A DNA stretch of 64,000 nucleotides from the NCBI GenBank assembly GCA_963815775.1, contig CAWFIB010000029.1, positions 225,175 through 289,174 on the forward strand. The letters are read 5' to 3'. A program made the position numbers and the translations under genes. Every line of letters starts with the position of its first letter. Positions within the stretch are counted from its first letter, which is position 1. The DNA is from CAVVDY01 sp963815775 (GTDB taxonomy: Bacteria; Acidobacteriota; Terriglobia; Terriglobales; Acidobacteriaceae). The notes beneath the pieces were generated by a model. That model did not search any database. It was not told the origin of the DNA and saw nothing but the letters and a program-made list of their open reading frames with translations. Positions 51,631 to 60,049 of the stretch are shown one piece after another.

Positions 51631-52668
51631 TTGAAAGAATCCGTTCTTACCGACCTGACCACGACACCTTTTGATGCCGAACTCTCTCCCGGCGCCCATA
51701 ACGCAGTCAACACCTGCCTGCGCATTCAGCCTTCGGAGAAGGTCACCGTCATTACCGACGACGACACGCGTGAGATCGCAGCCAGCATCGTGCACGAGCT
51801 GGTTGCCGTGGGATCTCCTTTCCACTCCTTCGTCCTCGAGGATGTTGCGCAGCGCCCTCTGACCGGGCTGCCGCCTGCGATCGCCGACGACATGGAGACC
51901 AGCCAGGTCAGCATTTTTGCGGTGAGGGTGCAGCGCAACGAGCTGAAATCGCGCATGCAGATGACCGACATCGTCAATCGCCGCCGCATGCGCCATGCCC
52001 ACATGGTCAACATCAACCGGCAAATCATGCTGGAAGGTATGCGCGCCGATTTCAATCAAGTCGACGCTCTCAGCCGCAAAGTGATGGACATCGTTACCCA
52101 TGCCAATAAGATTGTCGCCAGGAATCCTGCCGGCACCGATCTCACCGCGGACATGAACCACGATTACAAGTGGATCAAGACCAGCGGCATCATCAGCCCC
52201 GACAAATGGGGCAACCTTCCCGGTGGCGAAATCTTCACCACGCCCGGTGAAGTGAACGGAACCTACGTCGTCGATGGCGTGGTGGGCGATTACCTGTGCG
52301 AGAAGTATCAGGACCTCGGCCACCAGCCGCTCACCATCAACATGAAGAACAACCGCATTACCGAGGTGTTCAGCGAGAACAAGGAACTGGAGCAGGAGTT
52401 CTGGGCCTACACCCACACCGATGAGAACAGCGATCTGGTCGGCGAGTTTGCCATCGGCACCAACCTTGGCCTCAAGCACGTAATCGGTCAGATTCTTCAG
52501 GACGAAAAATTTCCCGGGGTCCACATCGCCTTCGGCAATCCCTATGGATTTCACACCGGCGCGAAGTGGGATTCCAGCACCCACATTGACGTGGTAGGCA
52601 CGCACTTCGACATCTGGGTGGACGGGCAACAAATCATGCAGAAAGGCGAGTTCCTCATCGAGGCCTAA
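51631..52668 (+). CDS. M29-like metallopeptidase (aminopeptidase T family)
   Basis: A 346 aa member of the thermophilic-aminopeptidase family M29. The two-metal site residues are recognisable: Glu in LPGGEIFTTPGEVNG (about residue 200), Glu in GEFAIGTNLGL (about 270), and His/Asp in GNPYGFHTGAKWDSSTHIDV (HID, about 310-330). These match the E/E/H/H-x-D pattern of AmpS-type enzymes. The same fold includes NicX-like ring-cleaving dioxygenases, so peptidase activity is likely but not certain. The start is TTG at 51631 with GAGGAAA ahead; a longer frame from 51541 lacks a ribosome-binding site. Two bases separate it from the next gene. Confidence 0.82.
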   Translation: MKESVLTDLTTTPFDAELSPGAHNAVNTCLRIQPSEKVTVITDDDTREIAASIVHELVAVGSPFHSFVLEDVAQRPLTGLPPAIADDMETSQVSIFAVRVQRNELKSRMQMTDIVNRRRMRHAHMVNINRQIMLEGMRADFNQVDALSRKVMDIVTHANKIVARNPAGTDLTADMNHDYKWIKTSGIISPDKWGNLPGGEIFTTPGEVNGTYVVDGVVGDYLCEKYQDLGHQPLTINMKNNRITEVFSENKELEQEFWAYTHTDENSDLVGEFAIGTNLGLKHVIGQILQDEKFPGVHIAFGNPYGFHTGAKWDSSTHIDVVGTHFDIWVDGQQIMQKGEFLIEA

Positions 52669-52670
52669 GG

Positions 52671-53861
52671 ATGATTCCCGCGCTGCGCGAGGAGTTCAAC
52701 CGGAATTTCACCCCCGCCAAATACCAGGACCTCCTCGCGTCGCTCGACAGGATTTCCGGCACCCACCTTGAGTATCGGGTCTCCGAAACCCCATGCTTTC
52801 TCCCCAAACCGCTGCTCGATCAGATGTCGGACTACGGCCGTGACCTGATCTTCCAGCTCATAAAGAATCCCAACTACCTCAACTTGTCCGCGATCAGCAT
52901 TCCAGCCAAGTACAACGTGGCCAATGAGTCTCCGATGCCCATGTGGGTCGCCGTCGATTTTGGACTGGTGCGAGGCCGCAGCGGCGAACTAGAACCGAAG
53001 CTGGTGGAGCTACAGGCATTTCCATCGCTCTACGGCTACCAGCCAAGAATGGCCGAGCAGTACATCGACTCCTACGGCCTGTCAAAAAGCCTGGGCGTCT
53101 ACCTGTCGGGCCACAATCACAACTCCTATTGGGCGCTGATGCGCAAGCTGATCGTTGCCGGTCACGATCCCGAGAACGTTATCCTCATGGAGATCGATCC
53201 CCAGCGCCAGAAGACGCTGCCCGACTTCAACATCACGCAGCAGAAACTGGGCATCGCGGTGGTTGACATCCTCACCCTGAAGAAGCGTGGCAAGCGCCTT
53301 TACTACACGAAAAACGGGCGCGAGATCGAGGTCAAGCGCATCTACAACCGCTGCATCGTCGATGAGCTTGAGCGCAAGGGAATCACCCTGCCTTTTGACC
53401 TGCGTGATGAACTTGATGTGGAGTGGGCGGGGCATCCCAACTGGTACTTCCGTATCAGCAAGTTCTCCATCCCGTATCTTCAGCATCGCTGCGTGCCAAA
53501 GACGTGGTTCGTCGACGAGAATCCCGTCGTTCCCAGCGATAACCAGAACTACCTGCTGAAGCCGCTCTACTCATTCGCCGGCGCGGGCATCAAGTTTGCG
53601 CCTACCGAGGCCGACATCGATGCCATCCCCGCAGCCCAGAGACACGACTACATCCTGCAAGAGCGCATGCGTTTCGAGCCCGTTATCCACACGCCGCACG
53701 GGCCCACCCAGATGGAAATTCGCATGATGTATGTCTGGCCCGAGGGTGGTGAACTGACGCCGGTGCTGCCGCTCATCCGCATGGGCCGTGGCATGATGAT
53801 GGGCGTCGATCACAACAAGAACCTGGAGTGGGTCGGCAGCTCAGCCGCGCTGTGGACGTGA
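52671..53861 (+). CDS. Atypical ATP-grasp-like protein, last gene of ligase cluster
   Basis: A 396 aa protein without a confident family. The C-terminal part looks like a divergent ATP-grasp: NYLLKPLYSFAGAGIKFAPT (lysine plus glycine-rich loop), HDYILQERMRFEPV (strand with Glu for adenine), MEIRMMYVWPEG and LPLIRMGRGMMMGVDHNKN (arginine and metal-Asn region). The N-terminal half has PKLVELQAFPSLYGYQPRMA, which recalls the ExN motif of circularly permuted ATP-grasp or glutathionylspermidine-synthetase proteins. It begins two bases after the M29-like stop, so it is surely co-translated. It probably activates a carboxylate for amide formation; substrate unknown. Confidence 0.75.
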   Translation: MIPALREEFNRNFTPAKYQDLLASLDRISGTHLEYRVSETPCFLPKPLLDQMSDYGRDLIFQLIKNPNYLNLSAISIPAKYNVANESPMPMWVAVDFGLVRGRSGELEPKLVELQAFPSLYGYQPRMAEQYIDSYGLSKSLGVYLSGHNHNSYWALMRKLIVAGHDPENVILMEIDPQRQKTLPDFNITQQKLGIAVVDILTLKKRGKRLYYTKNGREIEVKRIYNRCIVDELERKGITLPFDLRDELDVEWAGHPNWYFRISKFSIPYLQHRCVPKTWFVDENPVVPSDNQNYLLKPLYSFAGAGIKFAPTEADIDAIPAAQRHDYILQERMRFEPVIHTPHGPTQMEIRMMYVWPEGGELTPVLPLIRMGRGMMMGVDHNKNLEWVGSSAALWT

Positions 53862-53864
53862 TTT

Positions 53865-54290
53865 TCATGTGGGAGTCCACGGAGTCAGGATGCTCTTCAC
53901 GGTAGTCTCAAAACGGGACCAATTCCGGGTGACCAGCGTTAAGCGATGAACTTGGGCGGTGGCGGTGATGAGTGCGTCGCGAGCTTCAATCGGACTCCCA
54001 ATCGACTCGGTGCGCGCCACGAGCTTCCCGCAAGTGTCGGCCACCAACGCATCGATGGGCAGTATCCTTCCCTCGAACCGCAGCGGCAACTCTTGCTGCA
54101 GCCATCGATCGAGCCGCTTCCTCCGGCGGCCCGGAGGCAGGCGCTCTATGCCGTATCGCAATTCGGTCAGGGTAATCACGCTTAGAAAAACACTCTCCTC
54201 ATCCACGCTGGCCGGCCATGCAACCACGCCCGGACCCGGACGCGGTCTCGTCGATTCCGAAACTACATTCATGTCCAGCAGGAAACTCAT
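53865..54290 (-). CDS. PIN-domain ribonuclease toxin (VapC/FitB-like)
   Basis: A 141 aa PIN nuclease that cuts RNA when its antitoxin is lost. FLLDMNVVSESTRPRP at the N-terminus holds the first acid, SVITLTELRYGIERLP the conserved Glu, and SPIEARDALITATAQVH the third acid, with LTLVTRNWSRFE as the closing strand. Its ATG overlaps the stop of the Phd-type antitoxin gene by four bases. It converges with the amidoligase cluster, whose last stop lies only three bases away. Confidence 0.92.
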   Translation of the reverse strand: MSFLLDMNVVSESTRPRPGPGVVAWPASVDEESVFLSVITLTELRYGIERLPPGRRRKRLDRWLQQELPLRFEGRILPIDALVADTCGKLVARTESIGSPIEARDALITATAQVHRLTLVTRNWSRFETTVKSILTPWTPT

Positions 54291-54541
54291 AGCTCAAGCT
54301 TGTTGAGGTGGAGATCGAGGCGTCCTGGTTCGATCCCGGCGCCGCGCAATGGAGAACCAGCAAAGAATTCTGCCAGATTGCCTTTTCGGTTGGCCTTCCG
54401 CTTCCATTCTTTCGCGGCGACCACCATGGCGGTGGTGCGCCCGTGGCGGGTAATCCTCTGCGGGCCCTCGGATTCCGCCCTGTCCAGGACTTCGCTGAAC
54501 TTCGCCTTAGCTTCCGCCACCGTCCAGGAATGTGTGCTCAT
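54287..54541 (-). CDS. Phd/YefM-type antitoxin
   Basis: An 84 aa antitoxin: HSWTVAEAKAKFSEVLDRAE is the N-terminal Phd/YefM DNA-binding fold, followed by GPQRITRHGRTTAMVVAAKE. A longer basic and variable tail (EWKRKANRKGNLAEFFAGSP) would wrap the PIN toxin. It precedes the toxin with a four-base overlap, the order usual for autoregulated type II modules. Confidence 0.92.
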   Translation of the reverse strand: MSTHSWTVAEAKAKFSEVLDRAESEGPQRITRHGRTTAMVVAAKEWKRKANRKGNLAEFFAGSPLRGAGIEPGRLDLHLNKLEL

Positions 54542-54574
54542 CCTTCGCCTCCACCCCGCCCCGACCTATTGTTG

Positions 54575-56077
54575 TCACTGTAGTCCTTTTTGCAGGCTGG
54601 GCACGAGCGAGGACTGCGCCTCGGGACTCTCGACAGTCGCGTCCTTTACTTCTGGTCCCTTCAGATACTCGTCAATCGCCTTTGCCGCTTTGCGTCCCGC
54701 CCCCATGGCGAGAATCACGGTCGCACCGCCGGTGACGATGTCGCCGCCCGCGAATACTCCGAGCTTGGAGGTCGCCAGCGTGTCGTCATTAGCTGCAATG
54801 TATCCGCGCTTAGTGGTCGCCAGGCCCGGTGTAGTTGACTGGATCAGAGGATTTGCGCTGGTCCCTGCGGCGATCACCGCCACCTGGCAGGGATGCACAA
54901 ACTCCGAACCTTTAATCGGTACCGGGCTGCGTCGGCCCGACTCGTCGGGCTCGCCCAGTTCCATCCGGATACATCTGGCGGCCGTGAGATTGCCCTTCTC
55001 GTCTCCCAGGAACTCCACCGGGTTAACCAGCATCTCGAAGTGGATGCCCTCGTCCTTGGCGTGATGGACCTCCTCCACACGCGCAGGCATCTCGGCTTCG
55101 GTGCGGCGATAGAGAATGCTGGCCGTCTTCGCGCCCAAACGCAGCGAGCTGCGCACTGCATCCATCGCGGTGTTGCCGCCACCGATCACCACTACGTCGC
55201 GGTCTTTGCAGGGATACAGCGGCTCGTCGAAATCGGGAAAGCGATAAGCACGCATCAGGTTCACGCGCGTCAGGAACTCATTGGCCGAGTAGATGCCGTT
55301 GAAGTGCTCGCCCGGAACGTTCAGAAAGCGCGGCAGGCCTGCGCCGGTGCCGATGAACACAGCGTCGTAACCCTCTTCCTGCATCAGTTCGTCGATGGTC
55401 ACGCTCTTGCCGACGACCACGTTCGTCTCGAATTCGACGCCGCGCCTTTGCAACGTCTCGACTTCGAAACGCACGATTTCTTTCGGAAGCCTGAATTCGG
55501 GAATGCCATATACCAGCACGCCACCCAACTCATGCAGCGCTTCGAAGACGCGCACTTTGTGTCCCCACTGGATCAAGTCGCCCGCGCACGCCAGGCCCGC
55601 TGGACCGCTGCCGACGATGGCGACTCTCTTCCCCGTGGCAGGCTTGCTCTTGGGCAAACCAAACTGGCCCGAGCTCCGCTCCCAGTCGGCGACGAAGCGC
55701 TCCAAATACGCGATGCCGAGGGGCTCGCCCTTTTTGCCCAGAACGCATCCCGACTCGCACTGATCTTCGACCGGGCACACCCGTCCCGTGATTGCCGGCA
55801 GCGCGTTGTCTTCGCGCACCTTGGCGGCGGCGCCGAGGTAATCACCCTTGACGATGAAATCCATGACTGCACGCACATCCACCGCGACCGGGCATTTCTG
55901 CATGCAGGTGGGTTTGTTGCACTCGATGCAGCGCAGCGATTCCTGATGCGCCTGCTCGGGCAAGAAACCCGTATTCACTTCGAGGAAGTTGCACGCCCGG
56001 ACGTGCGCATCCTGTTCGGGCATGCGCTGGCGGGGCAATTTAACGCGCTCTTTGTTGGGCAGCGGATTATTGCTCAT
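54575..56077 (-). CDS. NfnB/GltD-like NADPH oxidoreductase, large subunit
   Basis: A 500 aa FAD flavoprotein with two 4Fe-4S clusters at the N-terminus: CIECNKPTCMQKCPVAVDV and CPVEDQCESGCVLGKKGEPL. The GltD-type FAD fold is KRVAIVGSGPAGLACAGDLI and the NADP fold DVVVIGGGNTAMDAVRSSLR. The end GVFAGGDIVTGGATVILAMG holds the FAD-closing Asp. With the next gene it forms the NfnAB/SudAB pair, which couples NADPH, NADH and reduced ferredoxin (electron bifurcation) in anaerobes, or acts as ferredoxin:NADP reductase. The start at 56077 overlaps the upstream stop by four bases (ATGA); an extra in-frame ATG at 56107 has no support. Confidence 0.9.
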   Translation of the reverse strand: MSNNPLPNKERVKLPRQRMPEQDAHVRACNFLEVNTGFLPEQAHQESLRCIECNKPTCMQKCPVAVDVRAVMDFIVKGDYLGAAAKVREDNALPAITGRVCPVEDQCESGCVLGKKGEPLGIAYLERFVADWERSSGQFGLPKSKPATGKRVAIVGSGPAGLACAGDLIQWGHKVRVFEALHELGGVLVYGIPEFRLPKEIVRFEVETLQRRGVEFETNVVVGKSVTIDELMQEEGYDAVFIGTGAGLPRFLNVPGEHFNGIYSANEFLTRVNLMRAYRFPDFDEPLYPCKDRDVVVIGGGNTAMDAVRSSLRLGAKTASILYRRTEAEMPARVEEVHHAKDEGIHFEMLVNPVEFLGDEKGNLTAARCIRMELGEPDESGRRSPVPIKGSEFVHPCQVAVIAAGTSANPLIQSTTPGLATTKRGYIAANDDTLATSKLGVFAGGDIVTGGATVILAMGAGRKAAKAIDEYLKGPEVKDATVESPEAQSSLVPSLQKGLQ

Positions 56078-56976
56078 TCTCTGACTCCTGCGGCTTCGGC
56101 GGCACACACCTGATGGGATTGAATGCTCTCGCGTAGCTTGTTCAGCTCCGCCTGCGGATCGGCCTGTAACCGGTCAATGCTCTGCTTCTCCTGCTCGCGA
56201 TACATGTTGTTGCGCTGCGTCAGCACATCGAAGTTGACACGGCTGGCGTCGAACTCCGGTCCGTCGACGCAGGCGAATTCGCTCTTGTTGTCCACCAGAA
56301 CGCGGCAGCCGCCACACATTCCGGTGCCATCGACCATGATCGAATTCAGGCTGACCATGGTCTTGATCTGTTTCGGAGCGGTGACGTTGGCGACGGCGCG
56401 CATCATCGGTACCGGCCCTACAGCGAGCACGTAGTTCAGCTCGCGATTGGCCAGCAGTTCCTTCAGCTTGTCCGTCACCAGGCCCTTTTCACCGTAGGTG
56501 CCGTCGTCGGTCACAACGTAGGTCTCGTCGCTGACCTTGCGGACTTCGTCTTCCAGCACCAGCAGATCTTTGCTGCGTGCACCCACGATCGAGATGACCT
56601 TATTGCCGGCACGCTTCAGCTCCCGCGCTGTGGGATAAGCCATGGCCGTCCCGACGCTGCCGCTGACCACGACCGCGGTCCCGAAGTTCTCGATTTCCGA
56701 TGGCTTGCCCAGCGGACCGACGACATCGAGGATTGAGTCGCCTGCCTCCAGCATGCTGAGCAACATGGTGGTCTTGCCTATCGCCTGCACAACGATGGTG
56801 ATTGTCCCGGCTTCGGCATCCGCGTCAGCGATGGTCAGCGGGATGCGCTCGCCGGTGTCATCGAGCCGAAGGATGACGAACTGCCCGGGTTTCTGCTTGC
56901 GCGCGATACGCGGCGCCTGAATGACGAACAACTTGATGCCTCGCGCCAGCGGGCGCGCTTCAACGATAGGAAACAC
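56074..56976 (-). CDS. NfnA/SudB-like FAD-[2Fe-2S] oxidoreductase, small subunit
   Basis: A 300 aa protein of the PyrK/NfnA ferredoxin-reductase-like group. It has KPGQFVILRLDDTGERIPLT as the FAD-binding Arg-x-x-x region, then an NAD-binding fold (TAVVVSGSVGTAMAYPTARE). TGMCGGCRVLVDNKSEFACV near the C-terminus gives three cysteines for the 2Fe-2S cluster, plus an Asp in DGPEFDASRVNFD as in Nfn. The GTG at 56976 has a strong GGAGG and is preferred over ATG codons at 57033 and 57057. It is co-translated with the large subunit; the same fold serves as PyrK in other genomes, relevant to pyrD at 26413. Confidence 0.88.
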   Translation of the reverse strand: MFPIVEARPLARGIKLFVIQAPRIARKQKPGQFVILRLDDTGERIPLTIADADAEAGTITIVVQAIGKTTMLLSMLEAGDSILDVVGPLGKPSEIENFGTAVVVSGSVGTAMAYPTARELKRAGNKVISIVGARSKDLLVLEDEVRKVSDETYVVTDDGTYGEKGLVTDKLKELLANRELNYVLAVGPVPMMRAVANVTAPKQIKTMVSLNSIMVDGTGMCGGCRVLVDNKSEFACVDGPEFDASRVNFDVLTQRNNMYREQEKQSIDRLQADPQAELNKLRESIQSHQVCAAEAAGVRE

Positions 56977-57185
56977 GGTTTTCCTCCACCCTCGATTTTG
57001 CGGAGACACAACCCTGTAGTCTGTGGCATACATCACAGGCTCCGGGTTGCACCGCACAAACGCAAGGAGCCAATACCAGAAGGTGGGGCAAAGATTCTGG
57101 CAACAAAGTCAACGAAAGAGGGTTTAGGCTTGCTGCGGCAAGACCGCAAACGCTATCGAGATCGGGGCAGGGAGCACCTCCAGCC

Positions 57186-58133
57186 ATGAGTGACCAACTC
57201 AGATGTTCAATTGCCATACGCTCAACTCGCAGGATGGCGTTTCACTGGCTGTGTCCTAACCGTCAATCACTTCTGCTCGCACTCGTTGTTGGACTGGCCA
57301 TCAGCGCCAATGCGCAGCAGCAATCGGCCATTCTTCCAGCTTCTTCCGCGGCCGTAGTTCAGGCCGCCTTGCCGGATGCACCTTCGGCTGAACAAGGCGT
57401 TCAGTCGAACTCGTTATCTGGCGAACTGGGCCGAGGTGTCCGCACCATCGGCAAAGACGAGCTGACTTTCCTGAAGGCCCCTTTTCAAAAGAAAAACCTC
57501 AAATGGGACATCGCCGTCGGGGCCGCGACGGCGGCTTTGATTTCGACTGACGTCTCGGTCCTCCACCAGGTCAACCCCGCCTGGCACGACACAAGCATCA
57601 ACCTCTCGAACGCTGCGCTGTACTCCACAGCGGCTACGGCTGGAGGAATCTTCCTGACCGGCCTCGTGACTGACAACCAGCACGCCAAAGACACGGGAGT
57701 GGCTGCCGCCCGCGGGGCGATCGACAGCACGATCTTCTACTACGGCATGAAGGTAGCTTTCTCCCGCGAGCGTCCTTACAGCGGCAGAGGCGATGGCAGT
57801 TTCTTTTCCGGCAATTTCACCAGTGGGTCCTTTCCTTCCGGCCACTCGGCCTTCACCTGGACGCTCGCGTCCGTGATCGCGCACGAGTACCCGAAATGGC
57901 CGGTCGCCCTGGTGATGTATGGGATGGCTACAACCGTCAGCACTGCGCGCGTCACCGCAGGGGTGCACTTCCCCTCTGACGTTGTGGTAGGTGGCATCAT
58001 CGGCTACCTGATCGGCCGCTATGTGGCCCAACAGGACAATCATCTTCCCGGAGATGTTCCGGCACACAAGACAAGCAGAATCTCGCGACTCGAAGACTCG
58101 GTCCTGTCGCACGTGAACTTCGGGATGCAGTAA
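57186..58133 (+). CDS. PAP2-family membrane-associated phosphatase
   Basis: A 315 aa phosphatase that dephosphorylates lipid phosphates such as undecaprenyl pyrophosphate or phosphatidate on the outer face of the membrane. The three PAP2 signatures are KVAFSRERPYSG (KxxxxxxRP), SFPSGHSAFTWTLASVI with the catalytic-type His, and ARVTAGVHFPSDVVVGGIIG. The start region RQSLLLALVVGLAISANA looks like a signal peptide, and LPDAPSAEQ is a sequence common after such leaders in acidobacteria. An internal ATG at 57234 would give a better signal sequence than the ATG at 57186. Membrane helices are few, so the enzyme may be loosely anchored. Confidence 0.88.
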   Translation: MSDQLRCSIAIRSTRRMAFHWLCPNRQSLLLALVVGLAISANAQQQSAILPASSAAVVQAALPDAPSAEQGVQSNSLSGELGRGVRTIGKDELTFLKAPFQKKNLKWDIAVGAATAALISTDVSVLHQVNPAWHDTSINLSNAALYSTAATAGGIFLTGLVTDNQHAKDTGVAAARGAIDSTIFYYGMKVAFSRERPYSGRGDGSFFSGNFTSGSFPSGHSAFTWTLASVIAHEYPKWPVALVMYGMATTVSTARVTAGVHFPSDVVVGGIIGYLIGRYVAQQDNHLPGDVPAHKTSRISRLEDSVLSHVNFGMQ

Positions 58134-58269
58134 TGGCCCGAGGGTCTGCATCCAACCTTTGTGCAGCTATCTTCCGTAGAGACTTGAGAGATTCTTGTTA
58201 GAAACCGTCGATCTGAGAATTATCATGCGTGTGCCGTTCGCTATCCCACTAGTAATAAGAGGGTGAGAA

Positions 58270-59178
58270 ATGACCAAATGCGTAGTATTGGTGTGCTTAA
58301 TCTTGTTCACTGCAAGCCTGCTCGCGGCGCAAGCAACCCTCACCCGGAGGAACCTGGCAAACGTCCAGGTCAGCCACGTCTTCATCATCATGGAAGAGAA
58401 CCATGGCTGGAACAGCGTGGTCGGCAACCAACAGATGCCTTACCTCAACAGCCTGATCAACAGTTATTCGGTCGCACAGGGATATTTCGCGAACACGCAT
58501 CCCTCGATCGGCAACTACTTCATGCTGACAACCGGGCAGATCATCACCAACAATGACGGCTACAACGGAACGGTCAGCGTCGACAATGTGGTGCGTGATC
58601 TGATCGCCGCGGGCAAAACGTGGAAGGAATATTCCGAGAGCATTCCGTTCCAGGGATATTACGGCGGCGATACCGGTCTCTACGCCGAGCGCCACAATCC
58701 GTGCTCCTACTTTTCCGATGTGCGCGGCGATCCCAACCAGCAGCAGAACCTGGTTCCGTTCACTCAGCTTGCCACCGACATCGCCAACCACACGCTGCCG
58801 AACTATGGCTTCATCGTGCCCAACTTGAATGACGACGCTCACAACGGGACGCTTGCTCAGGCCGATACCTGGCTGCAGGCCAACATTCCGCAGTTGCTCA
58901 ACAGCCCCGACTTCAATACCCCCGGCGGCGGACTGCTGATCATCACCTTCGACGAGGCCGAGACCAGCGACAGCAACTTTGGCGGCGGCCATGTGGTCTG
59001 GGTCGCGATCGGTCCCAACGTCCGATTGCAGTATCCGCCACTGAAGTCGGAGTTCCCGGTGCGCTTGTACCAGCATCCCAGCACGCTGCGCTTCATGATG
59101 CAGTTGCTTGGCCTGAGCTCATTTCCTGGAGATGCGGCCAAGGCTCCTGACATGACGGAGTTCATCCTGGGCGACTAG
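58270..59178 (+). CDS. Secreted phosphoesterase (AcpA/phospholipase C-like)
   Basis: A 302 aa exported enzyme of the phosphoesterase family that includes phospholipase C and acid phosphatase AcpA. The signal peptide is LVCLILFTASLLAAQ. Family motifs are VFIIMEENHGWNSVVGN (metal Glu/Asn), ANTHPSIGNYFMLTTGQ (nucleophile-like Thr/Ser region), NLNDDAHNGT with the Asp-Asp, and LLIITFDEAETSDSNFGGGH with the second metal acids. It is followed after only two bases by an M23 peptidase frame, and it lies in a block of four exported hydrolase-type genes. The substrate is likely a phosphomonoester or phospholipid head group. Confidence 0.88.
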   Translation: MTKCVVLVCLILFTASLLAAQATLTRRNLANVQVSHVFIIMEENHGWNSVVGNQQMPYLNSLINSYSVAQGYFANTHPSIGNYFMLTTGQIITNNDGYNGTVSVDNVVRDLIAAGKTWKEYSESIPFQGYYGGDTGLYAERHNPCSYFSDVRGDPNQQQNLVPFTQLATDIANHTLPNYGFIVPNLNDDAHNGTLAQADTWLQANIPQLLNSPDFNTPGGGLLIITFDEAETSDSNFGGGHVVWVAIGPNVRLQYPPLKSEFPVRLYQHPSTLRFMMQLLGLSSFPGDAAKAPDMTEFILGD

Positions 59179-59204
59179 ATTTGGAGTGCCCTTATACTGG
59201 TCAG

Positions 59205-60038
59205 GTGTCCCGTCCCGGCATCGTAATCCTTGCATCTGTGTTGTGGCTTTCAGCCTCCGCTCTTGCGGCGGAGGCCTGTCACCTTTCACCCTCCAACCCG
59301 CCGCAGGGAACCGTGGTCCGCCTGACTTGCAACAGCGAGACCACGTCGGCCCGCATGGGCGAGCGCACCGTTCCGCTGTTCAAGCAGGAGAACGGCGACT
59401 GGCTCGGGCTCATGCCCATCCCCGCAACCCAGGCTCCGGGCCCGGAGAAGATCATGTTCTCGTCGGACGCGCAGCCGGAGGAGCAAACCGCCGACCTCAC
59501 TGTGGTCAACGCTCACTTTGCCACGCAGAACGTCAACCTCACGCCGCGCATCGCCAACCTGCATAACACGCCGGAGGAAATGGATATCCTGAAGGGCTTC
59601 CGCCAGAACCTCACCGACCTTCGCTACTGGCAGGACCGCTTCATCGAGCCGGTGCCCGGGTGCATGATCTCGCCCTTCGGCGTGCGGCGCTATCGCAATC
59701 ACAAGCCCACCGGCGAGTACCACGGCGGCGTCGACCTGCGCGCGGCACCCGGAACTCCGGTGCGCGCGGCGGCGGATGGCCGGGTGAAGTTCGCCCAGCT
59801 CATCACCGTGCTGGGCAACACCGTAGGGCTCGACCACGGCCAGGGAGTCGAGACCATCTACATGCACATGGAGAAGCTGGCTGTAGAGCCGGGCACCATG
59901 GTCAAGCAGGGAGATGTGCTGGGCTACGTGGGAACCACCGGCCGCTCCAGCGGTCCGCACCTGCACTGGACGCTGTACGTCAACGCTGTGCAGGTCAACC
60001 CGGCGCAGTGGGTGAAGCTGACGCCGTGTGGGCGGTAG
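59205..60038 (+). CDS. M23-family metallopeptidase (peptidoglycan hydrolase-like)
   Basis: A periplasmic LytM-type protein of about 277 aa. After a signal peptide (GIVILASVLWLSASALAA) there is a small beta-rich N-domain (HLSPSNPPQGTVVRLTC), then the M23 catalytic domain. SPFGVRRYRNHKPTGEYHGG and VDLRAAPGTPVRAAADGRVK carry the first His and Asp, TVGLDHGQGVETIYMHMEKL and SGPHLHWTLYVNAVQVNP the others (HxH). The metal site looks complete, so the enzyme should be active or a strong activator of amidases. The GTG at 59205 is taken because it heads the signal peptide; a TTG at 59181 is an alternative. Co-transcribed with the phosphoesterase. Confidence 0.9.
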   Translation: MSRPGIVILASVLWLSASALAAEACHLSPSNPPQGTVVRLTCNSETTSARMGERTVPLFKQENGDWLGLMPIPATQAPGPEKIMFSSDAQPEEQTADLTVVNAHFATQNVNLTPRIANLHNTPEEMDILKGFRQNLTDLRYWQDRFIEPVPGCMISPFGVRRYRNHKPTGEYHGGVDLRAAPGTPVRAAADGRVKFAQLITVLGNTVGLDHGQGVETIYMHMEKLAVEPGTMVKQGDVLGYVGTTGRSSGPHLHWTLYVNAVQVNPAQWVKLTPCGR

Positions 60039-60049
60039 TTAGTGGATAG

